DNA of 9,599 bases from an uncultured Selenomonadales bacterium (GTDB taxonomy: Bacteria > Bacillota > Negativicutes > Selenomonadales > Selenomonadaceae), in the NCBI GenBank assembly GCA_937910665.1, contig CALEPR010000025.1:1-9599 (forward strand), given 5' to 3'. The notes beneath the pieces were generated by a model that was given only the letters and a program-made list of their open reading frames with translations, was not told the DNA's origin and searched no databases. Positions 1-6,852 of the stretch are shown in pieces. The translations under genes and the position numbers were made by a program. Within the stretch, counting starts at the first letter, position 1, and every line of letters starts with the position of its first letter.

Positions 1-101
1 ATTGTTATTCAGGAATATGCAAACAAAAAATAAAAAAAATATGTGAAAAGTCTTTAGGGAAAAGTGACAAAATGGCAGGAAAAGTAAAGTGGCGGTTTTT
101 T

Positions 102-118
102 TGTTGAACAAATCAACA
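102..118. repeat. Short inverted repeat upstream of grpE
   Basis: TGTTGA at 102-107 and TCAACA at 113-118 form a perfect 6-bp inverted repeat around a 5-base loop, 30 bases before the grpE start. It could be an operator or a weak hairpin, but it is not the CIRCE element of HrcA, and a repeat this short can occur by chance. The rest of 1-147 is AT-rich, and I see no other feature in it. Confidence 0.25.
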
Positions 119-147
119 TATTTGCTTATTAAAATATTCATATTGCA

Positions 148-753
148 ATGGAACAAACAGACGATAAAAATCCCCAGCAGACTGTCGAAGAAACTGCCGA
201 AAGAATTGTGAACGAGGCAGCAGAAGAGATGGCAGCAGAACAGGAAAAACAGGAGGAATCCAGCCGCCGCGCCAGGAAGAAACGTATGGAACGTCATGTC
301 GACGAACTTAACGAGAAAGTCGAGCAGATGGGACTGAAGCTGGCGGAAATGAACGAGAAATACATGCGGGTATATTCCGAATACGAGAACTACCGCAAGC
401 GTACCAGTGCCGAAAAGGCCAGCCTGATACTGAATGGCGGTAAGGATGTCATCAAACTGATGCTCCCTGTGGTCGATGATATGGAGCGTGCCCTTGCCAA
501 TTTGGCAGAGGATGACAATGCCCGTGAGGGTATGGAGCTCATCTACAAGAATATGATGAATGCCTTGCAGCAGAAAGGCCTGAAACCTATGGATGCCATG
601 GGAGCCAAGTTTGACGAGAGTTTCCACGAGGCTATCACACAAATCCCCGCCCCCACACCCGAAGCCAAAGGTACTGTTCTGGATGTCGTAAAGAAAGGCT
701 ATTTCCTCAACGACGATGTCCTGCGTTTTGCCCAGGTCGTCGTGGCGTTGTAA
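148..753 (+). CDS. grpE: GrpE, nucleotide exchange factor for DnaK
   Basis: GrpE releases ADP from DnaK in the cytoplasm, resetting the chaperone cycle. The 201-residue protein has the family layout: an acidic, charged N-terminal tail (1-40), a long coiled-coil helix (about 45-85) leading into the ENYRKRT motif, a four-helix segment containing LPVVDDMERAL, and a C-terminal beta domain with FDESFHEAI, KGTVLDVVKKGYFLND and a VVV end. Length is normal. The start is the ATG at 148; no Shine-Dalgarno precedes it, only AT-rich DNA, as is usual in Bacteroidetes. The stretch ILNGGKDVIKLMLPVVDD and the phrase EGMELIY resemble Bacteroidales GrpE from memory. Codon use (many CTG, GAG, ATC, GCC) differs from every gene downstream. 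dnaJ begins 28 bases after the stop. Identification is firm; the lineage assignment is an inference. Confidence 0.95.
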   Translation: MEQTDDKNPQQTVEETAERIVNEAAEEMAAEQEKQEESSRRARKKRMERHVDELNEKVEQMGLKLAEMNEKYMRVYSEYENYRKRTSAEKASLILNGGKDVIKLMLPVVDDMERALANLAEDDNAREGMELIYKNMMNALQQKGLKPMDAMGAKFDESFHEAITQIPAPTPEAKGTVLDVVKKGYFLNDDVLRFAQVVVAL

Positions 754-781
754 TTGTAGAATTGTTGAATTAACTTAAAAT

Positions 782-1966
782 ATGGCGAAAAGAGACTATT
801 ATGAGGTGTTGGGCGTGAACAAAAACGCCACCGATGACGAAATTAAAAAGGCTTACAAAAAACTTGCAAAAAAATATCATCCCGACTTGAATCCCGATGA
901 CAAAAAAGGCGCGGAAGAAAAAATGAAGGAAATCAATGTGGCTTACGAAATTTTGAAAGATCCACAAAAACGCGCTCAATATGATCAATTTGGCTTTGCG
1001 GCATTTCAAGGTGGAGGTGGCGCAGGTGGCGGAGCAGGCGCAGGCGGCTTTGACTTCGGCGATATTTTTGGCGGAGCAGGCGGCGGCGGTTTCAGTTTCG
1101 ACATGGGAGATATTTTTGAACAATTTTTCGGCGGAGGCGGAGGTCGTCGGCAAAGACAACAGCAACAAGGTCCTCAACGCGGAGCAGATTTGCGCTATGA
1201 TTTGTCGATAACTTTTGAAGAAGCGGCTTTCGGAAAAGATATGACCATCAAAGTTCCACGCATGGAAAATTGCGACGACTGCGGAGGCACGGGTGCGGCG
1301 AAAGGAACTTCGCCCGAAACTTGTCCGGATTGCAAGGGCACAGGAATGAGACAGACAACGACGCGAACGCCTTTCGGAATGATTTCAAATGCCAGACCTT
1401 GTGAACGCTGTCACGGAACCGGAAAGGTTATAAAAAATCCTTGCTCGCACTGTCACGGCGAAGGCAAAATAAAAGTTGAGCGCGATATTAAAGTCAATAT
1501 TCCAAAAGGAGTAGATACAGGCAACAGGTTGAGAATTGCGAACGGAGGACAGGCGGGAGAACGCGGAGGTCCTGCGGGAGACTTGTATGTTTATATTCGC
1601 GTAAAGCAACATCCAATTTTCTCGCGCGAAGGAACGAATGTTTACTGTGAAATTCCGATAACTTTTGTGCAAGCTGCACTCGGTGCGACTGTCGATGCTC
1701 CGACTATCGACGGCAAGATTGAATTAAAAATTCCTGAAGGAACTCAGTCAGGTTCGGTTTTGAAAGTTAAACAGAAAGGTATTCCGAATTTGCGCGGAGA
1801 AGGTCGCGGCGATGAATTTGTAAAAATTAAAGTTCTCACTCCGAAAAATCTTTCTTCCAGACAGAAAAAACTTTTGCAGGAATTTGAGGAGGGCGGCAAC
1901 GATTCCAAAAATCATCCTGAGAAGAAAACTTTCTTCGACAAGCTGAAAGATGTTTTTACAAATTGA
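782..1966 (+). CDS. dnaJ: DnaJ (Hsp40) co-chaperone
   Basis: DnaJ delivers unfolded proteins to DnaK and stimulates its ATPase. At 394 residues all domains of a type I DnaJ are present: the J domain (1-70) with HPD at 33-35; a glycine/phenylalanine-rich linker (about 76-120) with repeated GGGG runs and GDIF; a zinc domain with four CxxC pairs beginning at C164, C181, C207 and C221; the C-terminal peptide-binding domains; and a basic tail ending FFDKLKDVF. The zinc domain and tail look like Firmicutes (Negativicutes-type) DnaJ rather than Bacteroidetes DnaJ. The ATG at 782 has no Shine-Dalgarno (AACTTAAAAT precedes it), unlike most genes further along. The first dozen codons (GAG GTG TTG GGC GTG) resemble grpE usage, while the rest prefer GAA and AAA. 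The 5' end may therefore belong to a different genome from the body. Function is certain. Confidence 0.96.
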   Translation: MAKRDYYEVLGVNKNATDDEIKKAYKKLAKKYHPDLNPDDKKGAEEKMKEINVAYEILKDPQKRAQYDQFGFAAFQGGGGAGGGAGAGGFDFGDIFGGAGGGGFSFDMGDIFEQFFGGGGGRRQRQQQQGPQRGADLRYDLSITFEEAAFGKDMTIKVPRMENCDDCGGTGAAKGTSPETCPDCKGTGMRQTTTRTPFGMISNARPCERCHGTGKVIKNPCSHCHGEGKIKVERDIKVNIPKGVDTGNRLRIANGGQAGERGGPAGDLYVYIRVKQHPIFSREGTNVYCEIPITFVQAALGATVDAPTIDGKIELKIPEGTQSGSVLKVKQKGIPNLRGEGRGDEFVKIKVLTPKNLSSRQKKLLQEFEEGGNDSKNHPEKKTFFDKLKDVFTN

Positions 1967-2023
1967 TTGGAAAGGGGCGCGAGCAGTGAGTCGGAGAGAA
2001 CCGCAATAAACTTGTCGAACTTA

Positions 2024-2043
2024 GAACTTGTATTCACAAGTTC
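2024..2043. repeat. Perfect hairpin in the dnaJ-trpB gap
   Basis: GAACTTGT (2024-2031) and ACAAGTTC (2036-2043) form an 8-bp perfect stem with a 4-base loop, ATTC. No T-run follows on the plus strand, so it is not a standard terminator for dnaJ. It may be an RNA hairpin, an operator, or part of a dispersed repeat together with the GGGTTAA copies that follow. Confidence 0.5.
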
Positions 2044-2046
2044 CAG

Positions 2047-2060
2047 GGTTAAGGGTTAAG
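2047..2060. repeat. GGGTTAA heptamer repeat, two copies
   Basis: Two tandem GGGTTAA units followed by a G lie directly after the 2024-2043 hairpin. A 7-base period is also seen in the secD-secF gap (5490-5515), which suggests that short tandem heptamers are a recurring intergenic feature of this genome. The rest of the 277-base gap (1967-2243) shows no gene and no T-box or recognisable riboswitch core. Confidence 0.4.
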
Positions 2061-2174
2061 AGAAAACTAAATCATTTGAACTAAATCCTATTCCCTGAAG
2101 ATGTGATACAGATTCTTATATGTAAAAATTTTATGCTGATATTTTTCATTGGGCAAGAAATATTATGCAGGAAA

Positions 2175-2183
2175 TGTTATAGT
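2175..2183 (+). promoter_or_regulatory. Possible extended -10 promoter for trpB
   Basis: TGTTATAGT fits an extended -10 (TGn followed by a TATAAT-like hexamer, TATAGT). No good -35 lies 16-18 bases upstream. Transcription would start near 2190, giving a leader of about 54 bases before the trpB ATG. A strong SD, GGAGG at 2230-2234, lies 9 bases before that ATG. This is a candidate only. Confidence 0.3.
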
Positions 2184-2243
2184 GCTGTCGAACATATAAC
2201 GCCGTGATTTGTTATCATAGAATTTTTTTGGAGGTTTTAATAA

Positions 2244-3464
2244 ATGGATTATGCCACTTATCTGAAAAATTATCCAAGCAAGGACGGTAAGTTTGGTAAA
2301 TTTGGCGGAGCATATTTGCCGCCGCATCTTGTTCCTGCGATGGAAGAAATTAACGACGCTTACTTGACAATTTGTCAGTCGTCGCAGTTCATTAACGAAC
2401 TCAGGAGGATTCGCCGCGAATTTCAAGGTCGTCCAACCCCTGTCTATCACTGTGAGAAACTCAGTCGCTTGAACGACAGCAAGTGTCAGATTTATTTGAA
2501 ACGCGAAGATTTGAATCACACTGGAGCGCACAAATTAAATCACTGCATGGGCGAAGGTCTTTTGGCTAAGTTCATGGGCAAGAAAAGAATTATCGCCGAA
2601 ACGGGAGCAGGACAGCACGGCGTAGCTTTGGCGACGGCGGCAGCTTTTTTTGGATTGGATTGCACAATTTACATGGGAGCGGTAGATGTTGCCAAGCAAG
2701 CTCCAAATGTTGCGCGAATGAGAGTTCTCGGCACAAAAGTTGTTTCGGTAGATAGAGGTCAGAAAACTTTAAAAGAAGCTGTCGATGCGGCTTTTGAAGA
2801 TTACATGGAAAATTACAAGGACACAATTTATTGTATCGGCTCGGCTGTTGGTCCGCATCCTTTTCCAATGATGGTCAGAGATTTTCAGTACGTCGTCGGG
2901 CAGGAAGCTCGCGAACAATTTTTAGAAATGATGGGATTTTTGCCCGACGTTGTGACTGCCTGCGTTGGCGGAGGCTCGAATTCAATCGGAATGTTCCTGC
3001 CTTTCATAAATGATCCTGTCGAAATTGTCGGCGTTGAACCTTTAGGACGCGGCAAAGAAATGGGAGAACATGCCGCCTCGATGACCTACGGCGAAGAAGG
3101 AGTCATGCATGGTTTCGACAGCATTATGTTGAAAGATGCGAATGGAGAACCTGCGCCGGTTTATTCAATCGCCAGTGGCTTGGATTATCCAAGCGTCGGA
3201 CCGGAGCATGCTTTTTTGCGTGAAATTGGTCGCGTGAAATATGACGTTGCCAGCGATAGAGATGCGATCGATGCTTTCTTTAAACTCAGCAGATACGAAG
3301 GGATTATTCCCGCGCTTGAAAGTTCACATGCTGTGGCTTATGCAATTCGTCGAGCGAAAGAAATGGGACAGGGATCTATTCTTGTCAATCTCAGCGGGCG
3401 CGGCGATAAAGATATTGATTACGTCATTGAGAAATATGGTTACGGCGAAGAATTTAAATTTTAA
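2244..3464 (+). CDS. trpB: Tryptophan synthase beta chain (stand-alone)
   Basis: This PLP enzyme condenses indole with L-serine to make L-tryptophan in the cytoplasm. At 406 residues it is full length. HTGAHK carries the PLP-binding lysine K97, AETGAGQHG the catalytic glutamate E119, GGGSN (242-246) binds the PLP phosphate, and IIPALESSHA and LSGRGDKD (S384) close the active site; the COMM-domain region is intact. The lysine motif reads HKLNH where most TrpB proteins read HKINN or HKTN, and the protein ends YGYGEEFKF. From memory these traits fit a TrpB subgroup often coded alone. No trpA or other trp gene lies within reach: dnaJ is 277 bases upstream and an opposing gene follows. It may use free or imported indole, or partner with a distant TrpA. 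The ATG is set by GGAGG 9 bases upstream. No trp leader peptide or T-box was seen. TrpB identity is firm; the stand-alone role is an inference. Confidence 0.93.
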   Translation: MDYATYLKNYPSKDGKFGKFGGAYLPPHLVPAMEEINDAYLTICQSSQFINELRRIRREFQGRPTPVYHCEKLSRLNDSKCQIYLKREDLNHTGAHKLNHCMGEGLLAKFMGKKRIIAETGAGQHGVALATAAAFFGLDCTIYMGAVDVAKQAPNVARMRVLGTKVVSVDRGQKTLKEAVDAAFEDYMENYKDTIYCIGSAVGPHPFPMMVRDFQYVVGQEAREQFLEMMGFLPDVVTACVGGGSNSIGMFLPFINDPVEIVGVEPLGRGKEMGEHAASMTYGEEGVMHGFDSIMLKDANGEPAPVYSIASGLDYPSVGPEHAFLREIGRVKYDVASDRDAIDAFFKLSRYEGIIPALESSHAVAYAIRRAKEMGQGSILVNLSGRGDKDIDYVIEKYGYGEEFKF

Positions 3465-3511
3465 ATTTTAAAAGAAAAATTTTTTGCTAATCTTTTTTTG
3501 GTTACAATCAT

Positions 3512-3560
3512 CGAAAAAAAAAGGCAGACGATCAGTTTGAATTGTCTGCTTTTCTTTTTC
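3512..3560. terminator. Bidirectional intrinsic terminator between trpB and the TVP38-like gene
   Basis: GCAGAC (3524-3529) pairs with GTCTGC (3544-3549), and GAT/ATT can extend the stem inward. A run of A lies on the left (3514-3522) and a T-rich run on the right (3550-3559), so each strand has a hairpin followed by a U-tract. It lies between the convergent trpB (plus) and the gene at 3574-4266 (minus) and can serve both. Confidence 0.85.
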
Positions 3561-3573
3561 AGAGAAAAATTTT

Positions 3574-4266
3574 TTATTCAGCTTTTTGTGAATGTTTTTT
3601 TTCAAACCAATAAGCCCAGCCGATCAAAATCACTGCAAAAATTACAACTACAATTATTCGCGTCGGATCTTCTTCTTGCAAAATTGCATCGTGACCAATT
3701 ATCGCCTCGATTCCTGTCGAGGGAAATTTTCCGACAAACGATGCTAAAAAATAATCCCGCAAACTTAAAGCCGACAGTGCGCCGACTGCATTTAAAAGTC
3801 CGCTCGGCACATAAGGAACCATTCTTGCGACCAACATTATTACAAAACCTTTTTCGGAACTGTACTTGTCCATTGAACTTAAAAATTTACTTTTGGCGAT
3901 GAGTTTCTCTGCTGCGTCACGGAAAAAAAATCTCAGCAACAGAAAACTTATCGTTACTCCGACTGTCTCGGCAGCGACTGAAATTACTATGCCCCAAAAA
4001 ATTCCGAAGATTAAAGTATTTGCTGTGGAAAAAATTATTGCCGGAGGAAATCCCAGAGCATTTACAAAAAGCGTCAACAAAAAACTGAATACTACTGCCA
4101 TTGAGCCGTAACCTTCAATATACTTTGCTGTTTCCAAAATGTCGCCGTGAGAGAGCAATTCAAAAATTTCCGGCAAAAATTCCGGCGCGATTAAATGTAT
4201 TGCTCCGAACAGCGCGACAATTAAAATTGCTGCAACAATTTTCACAGTGGTCATTGATGCTTTCAA
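3574..4266 (-). CDS. TVP38/TMEM64 (VTT/DedA-like) membrane protein
   Basis: This polytopic inner-membrane protein belongs to the TVP38/TMEM64 group of the DedA/VTT superfamily. Members are linked to lipid scrambling or flipping and membrane homeostasis, but the substrate here is unknown. A hydrophobic N-terminal helix is followed by the VTT core with NALGFPPAIIF, a conserved-looking segment ARMVPYVPSGLLNAVGALS, then GKFPSTGIEAIIG, a last membrane helix (IIVVVIFAVILIGWAYW) and a basic tail. Start choice: the frame opens at a TTG (4290) with no SD, and an ATG lies at 4254. AAAGGAAG (4276-4283) sits 9 bases before the TTG at 4266, so I chose that codon, giving about 230 residues. The ATG at 4254 is 21 bases from the SD, which is too far. 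It stands alone, downstream of the secF terminator, and ends at the terminator shared with trpB. Family assignment is good; the start is uncertain by 8-12 codons. Confidence 0.85.
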   Translation of the reverse strand: MKASMTTVKIVAAILIVALFGAIHLIAPEFLPEIFELLSHGDILETAKYIEGYGSMAVVFSFLLTLFVNALGFPPAIIFSTANTLIFGIFWGIVISVAAETVGVTISFLLLRFFFRDAAEKLIAKSKFLSSMDKYSSEKGFVIMLVARMVPYVPSGLLNAVGALSALSLRDYFLASFVGKFPSTGIEAIIGHDAILQEEDPTRIIVVVIFAVILIGWAYWFEKKHSQKAE

Positions 4267-4371
4267 AAAAATAAACTTCCTTTCAGTCAATTTTTTTCAG
4301 TTCAAGGCAGAAATTTTCAGGAAGGGAGAAAATTTTTTCTTTGCTGAAAAAATCTTGTTAATAATTCTTTT

Positions 4372-4390
4372 GCAGAAAAATTTTTCCTGC
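4372..4390. repeat. AT-rich inverted repeat in the gap before the TVP38-like gene
   Basis: GCAG (4372-4375) and CTGC (4387-4390) flank a nearly self-complementary AAAAATTTTT core. It lies in a gap of over 200 bases (4291-4508) that is rich in A and T runs and holds no convincing gene or promoter. The repeat may be no more than a by-product of that composition. Confidence 0.25.
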
Positions 4391-4508
4391 CTGAAAAAAA
4401 GCGGCGATTTAAGATTGCTCCGAACAAGCAAAAACTTTTTTTCTTGACTGTCCCGGTTGCTTTTGCATTTTACAGAAATTTTTTGTTGGAATATCTCAAT
4501 AAAAAAAG

Positions 4509-4532
4509 CAGACAACCCTTTCCGAATTGTCT
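4509..4532 (-). terminator. Intrinsic terminator of secDF
   Basis: Read on the minus strand, AGACAA (4532-4527) pairs with TTGTCT (4515-4510) around an 11-base loop and is followed by GC and a run of seven T. It lies 43 bases past the secF stop. Its right arm and tail, TTGTCTGCTTTT, match the trpB terminator, so the two appear related. Confidence 0.8.
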
Positions 4533-4574
4533 ACCTTCACTTTATAAATATTTGCAAAAATTTTTCTAAAAAAT

Positions 4575-5462
4575 TTATTTTTTCTCAGACATATTTCTAA
4601 AAGTCAACCACAAAGGTCCGGCGATGAAGATTGAAGAATAACAACCGCTGGTAAATCCGACAATCAGCGCGAAGGCAAAATCTTTTGTCGTTTCGCCGCC
4701 GAAAAAGTACAGCGCAAAAGTCGTGAACAAGCAAGTAAAGACTGTATAAATTGAGCGCGTCAAAGTTTGATAAATTGATCTGTTTACAAGTTCGACAACA
4801 TTTCCTCCGCGCCTGAAATGCAGTTTCAAATTTTCGCGAATCCTGTCGAAAATAACTATTGTGTCGTTGATCGAGTAGCCGACGATTGTCAAGAGTGCGG
4901 CGACAAATGAACTGTCAACTTGTTTCTGCGTGAAAGAAAAAAATGCAAGCACAATTAAAATGTCGTGAACAAGCGCAAGGACTGCCGCGAAACCAAATTT
5001 AAATTCAAATCTGTAAGCAATATATAAAATTATCAGCACCCAAGAAATTACCAACGCCATTACGGCATTAAAAATCAATTCGCCGCCGATAGTCGCTCCA
5101 ACTTTTTCCTCGCGCTGAACTTCATAGTTTCCGACTTCAGATTTAATCGCCGCCATGACATCCTTGCGCTGATTTTCTTCCAGATCAACTGTGCGGATCA
5201 TTACATCAGTTGAACTTGAAACGTCTGAAGTTTCTCCTGACAACTGAATCGTCGCTCCGTCCAAGCCGAAAGGTTTCAAACTTTCGCGGACTTTTGAAAT
5301 TTCTACAGGCTGTTCAAATTTTAAATCAATAATCGTGCCGCCGGTGAAGTCAATTCCGAAGTTTAAACCGCGAGTCGCCATCGAAATTATTCCTGGAATT
5401 ATTACAAGCAGTGAAATTATAAACCAAATTTTTGCGCGAGCGGCAATATCAAATTTAGGCAT
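4575..5462 (-). CDS. secF: Protein translocase subunit SecF
   Basis: SecF works with SecD in the cytoplasmic membrane, using proton flow to help pull exported proteins through SecYEG. The 295-residue protein is of normal length. It has an N-terminal membrane helix (about 10-28), the GLNFGIDFTGG motif (33-42), a small periplasmic domain (to about 125), and a five-helix C-terminal half with VGYSINDTIVIFDRIREN (194-211), the signature region of transmembrane helix 4. ATG start at 5462; an SD-like GGGCGGTGA lies just upstream. It follows secD by 68 bases with no terminator between, so the two are almost certainly co-transcribed. The terminator at 4509-4532 ends the unit. Confidence 0.95.
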   Translation of the reverse strand: MPKFDIAARAKIWFIISLLVIIPGIISMATRGLNFGIDFTGGTIIDLKFEQPVEISKVRESLKPFGLDGATIQLSGETSDVSSSTDVMIRTVDLEENQRKDVMAAIKSEVGNYEVQREEKVGATIGGELIFNAVMALVISWVLIILYIAYRFEFKFGFAAVLALVHDILIVLAFFSFTQKQVDSSFVAALLTIVGYSINDTIVIFDRIRENLKLHFRRGGNVVELVNRSIYQTLTRSIYTVFTCLFTTFALYFFGGETTKDFAFALIVGFTSGCYSSIFIAGPLWLTFRNMSEKK

Positions 5463-5489
5463 TTTTATTCACCGCCCTTCTACTAATTT

Positions 5490-5515
5490 GGAGTGAGGAG
5501 TGAGGAATGAGGAAT
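5490..5515. repeat. Tandem heptamer repeat between secF and secD
   Basis: GGAGTGA, GGAGTGA, GGAATGA and a partial GGAAT run in tandem at an exact 7-base period. They form a purine-rich strand in the 68-base secD-secF gap. Such short tandem heptamers recall the STRR repeats of cyanobacteria in form only. They adjoin an octamer repeat at 5524-5555. Confidence 0.75.
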
Positions 5516-5523
5516 TTATTTTC

Positions 5524-5555
5524 CATCTTTTCATCTTTCCACCTTTCCATCTTGG
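5524..5555. repeat. Tandem octamer repeat overlapping the 3' end of secD
   Basis: CATCTTTT, CATCTTTC, CACCTTTC and a degenerate CATCTTGG run in tandem with an 8-base period. The repeat spans the secD stop codon (5531-5533), so the last seven or so SecD residues (QDGKVER) are encoded by repeat DNA. Confidence 0.7.
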
Positions 5556-6778
5556 AACAGCATGAAACCGTTTGCGCCGTAAACTGTAGGACTTGAAATA
5601 ATATTTGCGTTGACCAAAAGTTTCAGCATAAATTGCGTTAAAGTTATCGCCGTGAACATTGAAAGCAAAACGCCCAAGCCGAGAGTAATTGCAAAGCCGC
5701 GAATATTTCCCGTGCCGAAGAAAAATAAAACTGCCGCTGCAATAATCGTTGTCGTGTTGGAGTCTAAAATTGTCGTGAAGGCGCGTTTAAATCCTGTATC
5801 CATTGCAAGTCGAATACTTTTGCCGAGCCGAAATTCTTCCTTGAAGTGTTCAAAAATTAAAACATTCGCGTCAACCGCCATACCTATTGACAAAATTATT
5901 CCTGCCACGCCCGGCAAAGTTAAAGTTGCGTCCAAACCTTTCAAGACTGCCAGAAGTAAAATTGTGTATGCCATCAAACTTATGTCGGCAATGAAACCGC
6001 AGGCGCGATAGAAAATTAACATAAAAACTAAAACCGCCGCAATTCCAATCACAAAAGCAAATTCAGATTTATCTTTTGAATCTTGACCGAGCGAAGGACC
6101 TACAGTGCGCGTTTCGATAATGTTGACTTTGACAGGAAGTGCGCCGCTCCTCAAAAGTATCGCCAAACTCTGCGACTCCTCCAAGTCGTGTTGACCGGAA
6201 ATTTCTGCGCGACCACCAAGAATAGGTTCACGGACAACAGGATTAGTCAAAACTTCGCCGTCCAGAAGAATTGCAATTTGTCTGCCGACATTTTGCAAAG
6301 TCGCGTCGGCAAATTTTTTTGTGCCTTCGTCGCTGAATTCCAAAGTTACGACGCTTTGATTATTTTGCTGATTCATGACTGCTTGGGCATCTTTTAAATC
6401 ATTTCCTGTCAAAAGCGTATTGCCTTCCTCATCTTTGAATTCAAGCATCGCAGTTTTTCCGATAGTTTGAATTGCCTTGTCGGGATCTTTAATCCCGGGC
6501 AGTTCGATAATGACTCGACGCTCGCCCTCGCGCTGAACGATCGGCTCGGTTAAACCAAGTTCATTTATTCTGCGCTCCATAATGCTGACAACTCTTTGCA
6601 TCGCGTCGTCGTCAACTTTCGCAATGTCTGTGTCCTCAGCTTCCAAAACGACGTGCGTGCCGCCCTGCAAGTCCAAACCTTGTCGGATTGAATGAGCCAG
6701 CGGTCGAATAAAAATTACAAAAACAGCCACAATCACCGCCAAAGTTATCAGCAATTTTGGCAAAGCATTTTGTCTCAC
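5531..6778 (-). CDS. secD: Protein translocase subunit SecD
   Basis: SecD is the larger partner of SecF in the membrane complex that assists SecYEG-dependent export. At 415 residues it is the short form usual in Firmicutes, without the extra periplasmic mass of the roughly 615-residue E. coli protein. An N-terminal helix (about 8-25) precedes GLDLQGGTHVVLEA (34-47), a periplasmic P1 region (about 50-230), and the helix bundle (from about 238) with TLPGVAGIILSIGMAVDANV and the conserved D303. The C-terminal tail is partly encoded by the octamer repeat. GTG start at 6776-6778, with AAGGGAG (6789-6795) 10 bases upstream. It lies 74 bases after the unknown membrane-protein gene; a TATAAT-like hexamer in that gap (6823-6828) has no properly spaced -35. 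secF follows. Confidence 0.95.
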   Translation of the reverse strand: MRQNALPKLLITLAVIVAVFVIFIRPLAHSIRQGLDLQGGTHVVLEAEDTDIAKVDDDAMQRVVSIMERRINELGLTEPIVQREGERRVIIELPGIKDPDKAIQTIGKTAMLEFKDEEGNTLLTGNDLKDAQAVMNQQNNQSVVTLEFSDEGTKKFADATLQNVGRQIAILLDGEVLTNPVVREPILGGRAEISGQHDLEESQSLAILLRSGALPVKVNIIETRTVGPSLGQDSKDKSEFAFVIGIAAVLVFMLIFYRACGFIADISLMAYTILLLAVLKGLDATLTLPGVAGIILSIGMAVDANVLIFEHFKEEFRLGKSIRLAMDTGFKRAFTTILDSNTTTIIAAAVLFFFGTGNIRGFAITLGLGVLLSMFTAITLTQFMLKLLVNANIISSPTVYGANGFMLFQDGKVER

Positions 6779-6852
6779 AAAAAAATATCTCCCTTCAAGT
6801 TCAAAAATTTTTTCCCAAAAAAATTATAATCTACTTGTCAAGATTTTTAAAA

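Noticed and set aside
100..124. Bacteroidetes-type promoter upstream of grpE (TTTG at 100-103, CATATTTG at 117-124)
   Set aside because: The -7-like box is one base off consensus and the gap to TTTG is 13 bases, against about 19-20 expected. Too weak to call.
770..1177. 135-residue frame opposite dnaJ, and other long frames overlapping dnaJ, trpB, secD and the radical SAM gene
   Set aside because: They are shadows of well-identified genes, with no SD and no recognisable protein features.
1967..2243. T-box or trp attenuator upstream of trpB
   Set aside because: No leader peptide with tryptophan codons, no T-box core sequence, and no hairpin followed by a T-run was found.
3498..3902. 134-residue plus-strand frame between trpB and the TVP38-like gene
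   Set aside because: It runs through the terminator and then the antisense strand of a clear membrane-protein gene.
4444..4472. Plus-strand TTGACT followed by an AT-rich hexamer
   Set aside because: The hexamer at the right distance is a poor -10, and no plus-strand gene follows.
4297..4515. 72-residue minus-strand frame and overlapping 66-residue plus-strand frame
   Set aside because: Composition is dominated by A and T runs (Lys and Phe); no SD, no conserved-looking pattern, and the minus-strand frame starts inside the secF terminator.
5490..5555. CRISPR array
   Set aside because: Units of 7-8 bases in direct tandem with no spacers are simple repeats, not CRISPR.
6823..6841. TTGACA and TATAAT on the minus strand before secD
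   Set aside because: Both hexamers are good, but only 7 bases separate them, so they cannot form one sigma70 promoter.
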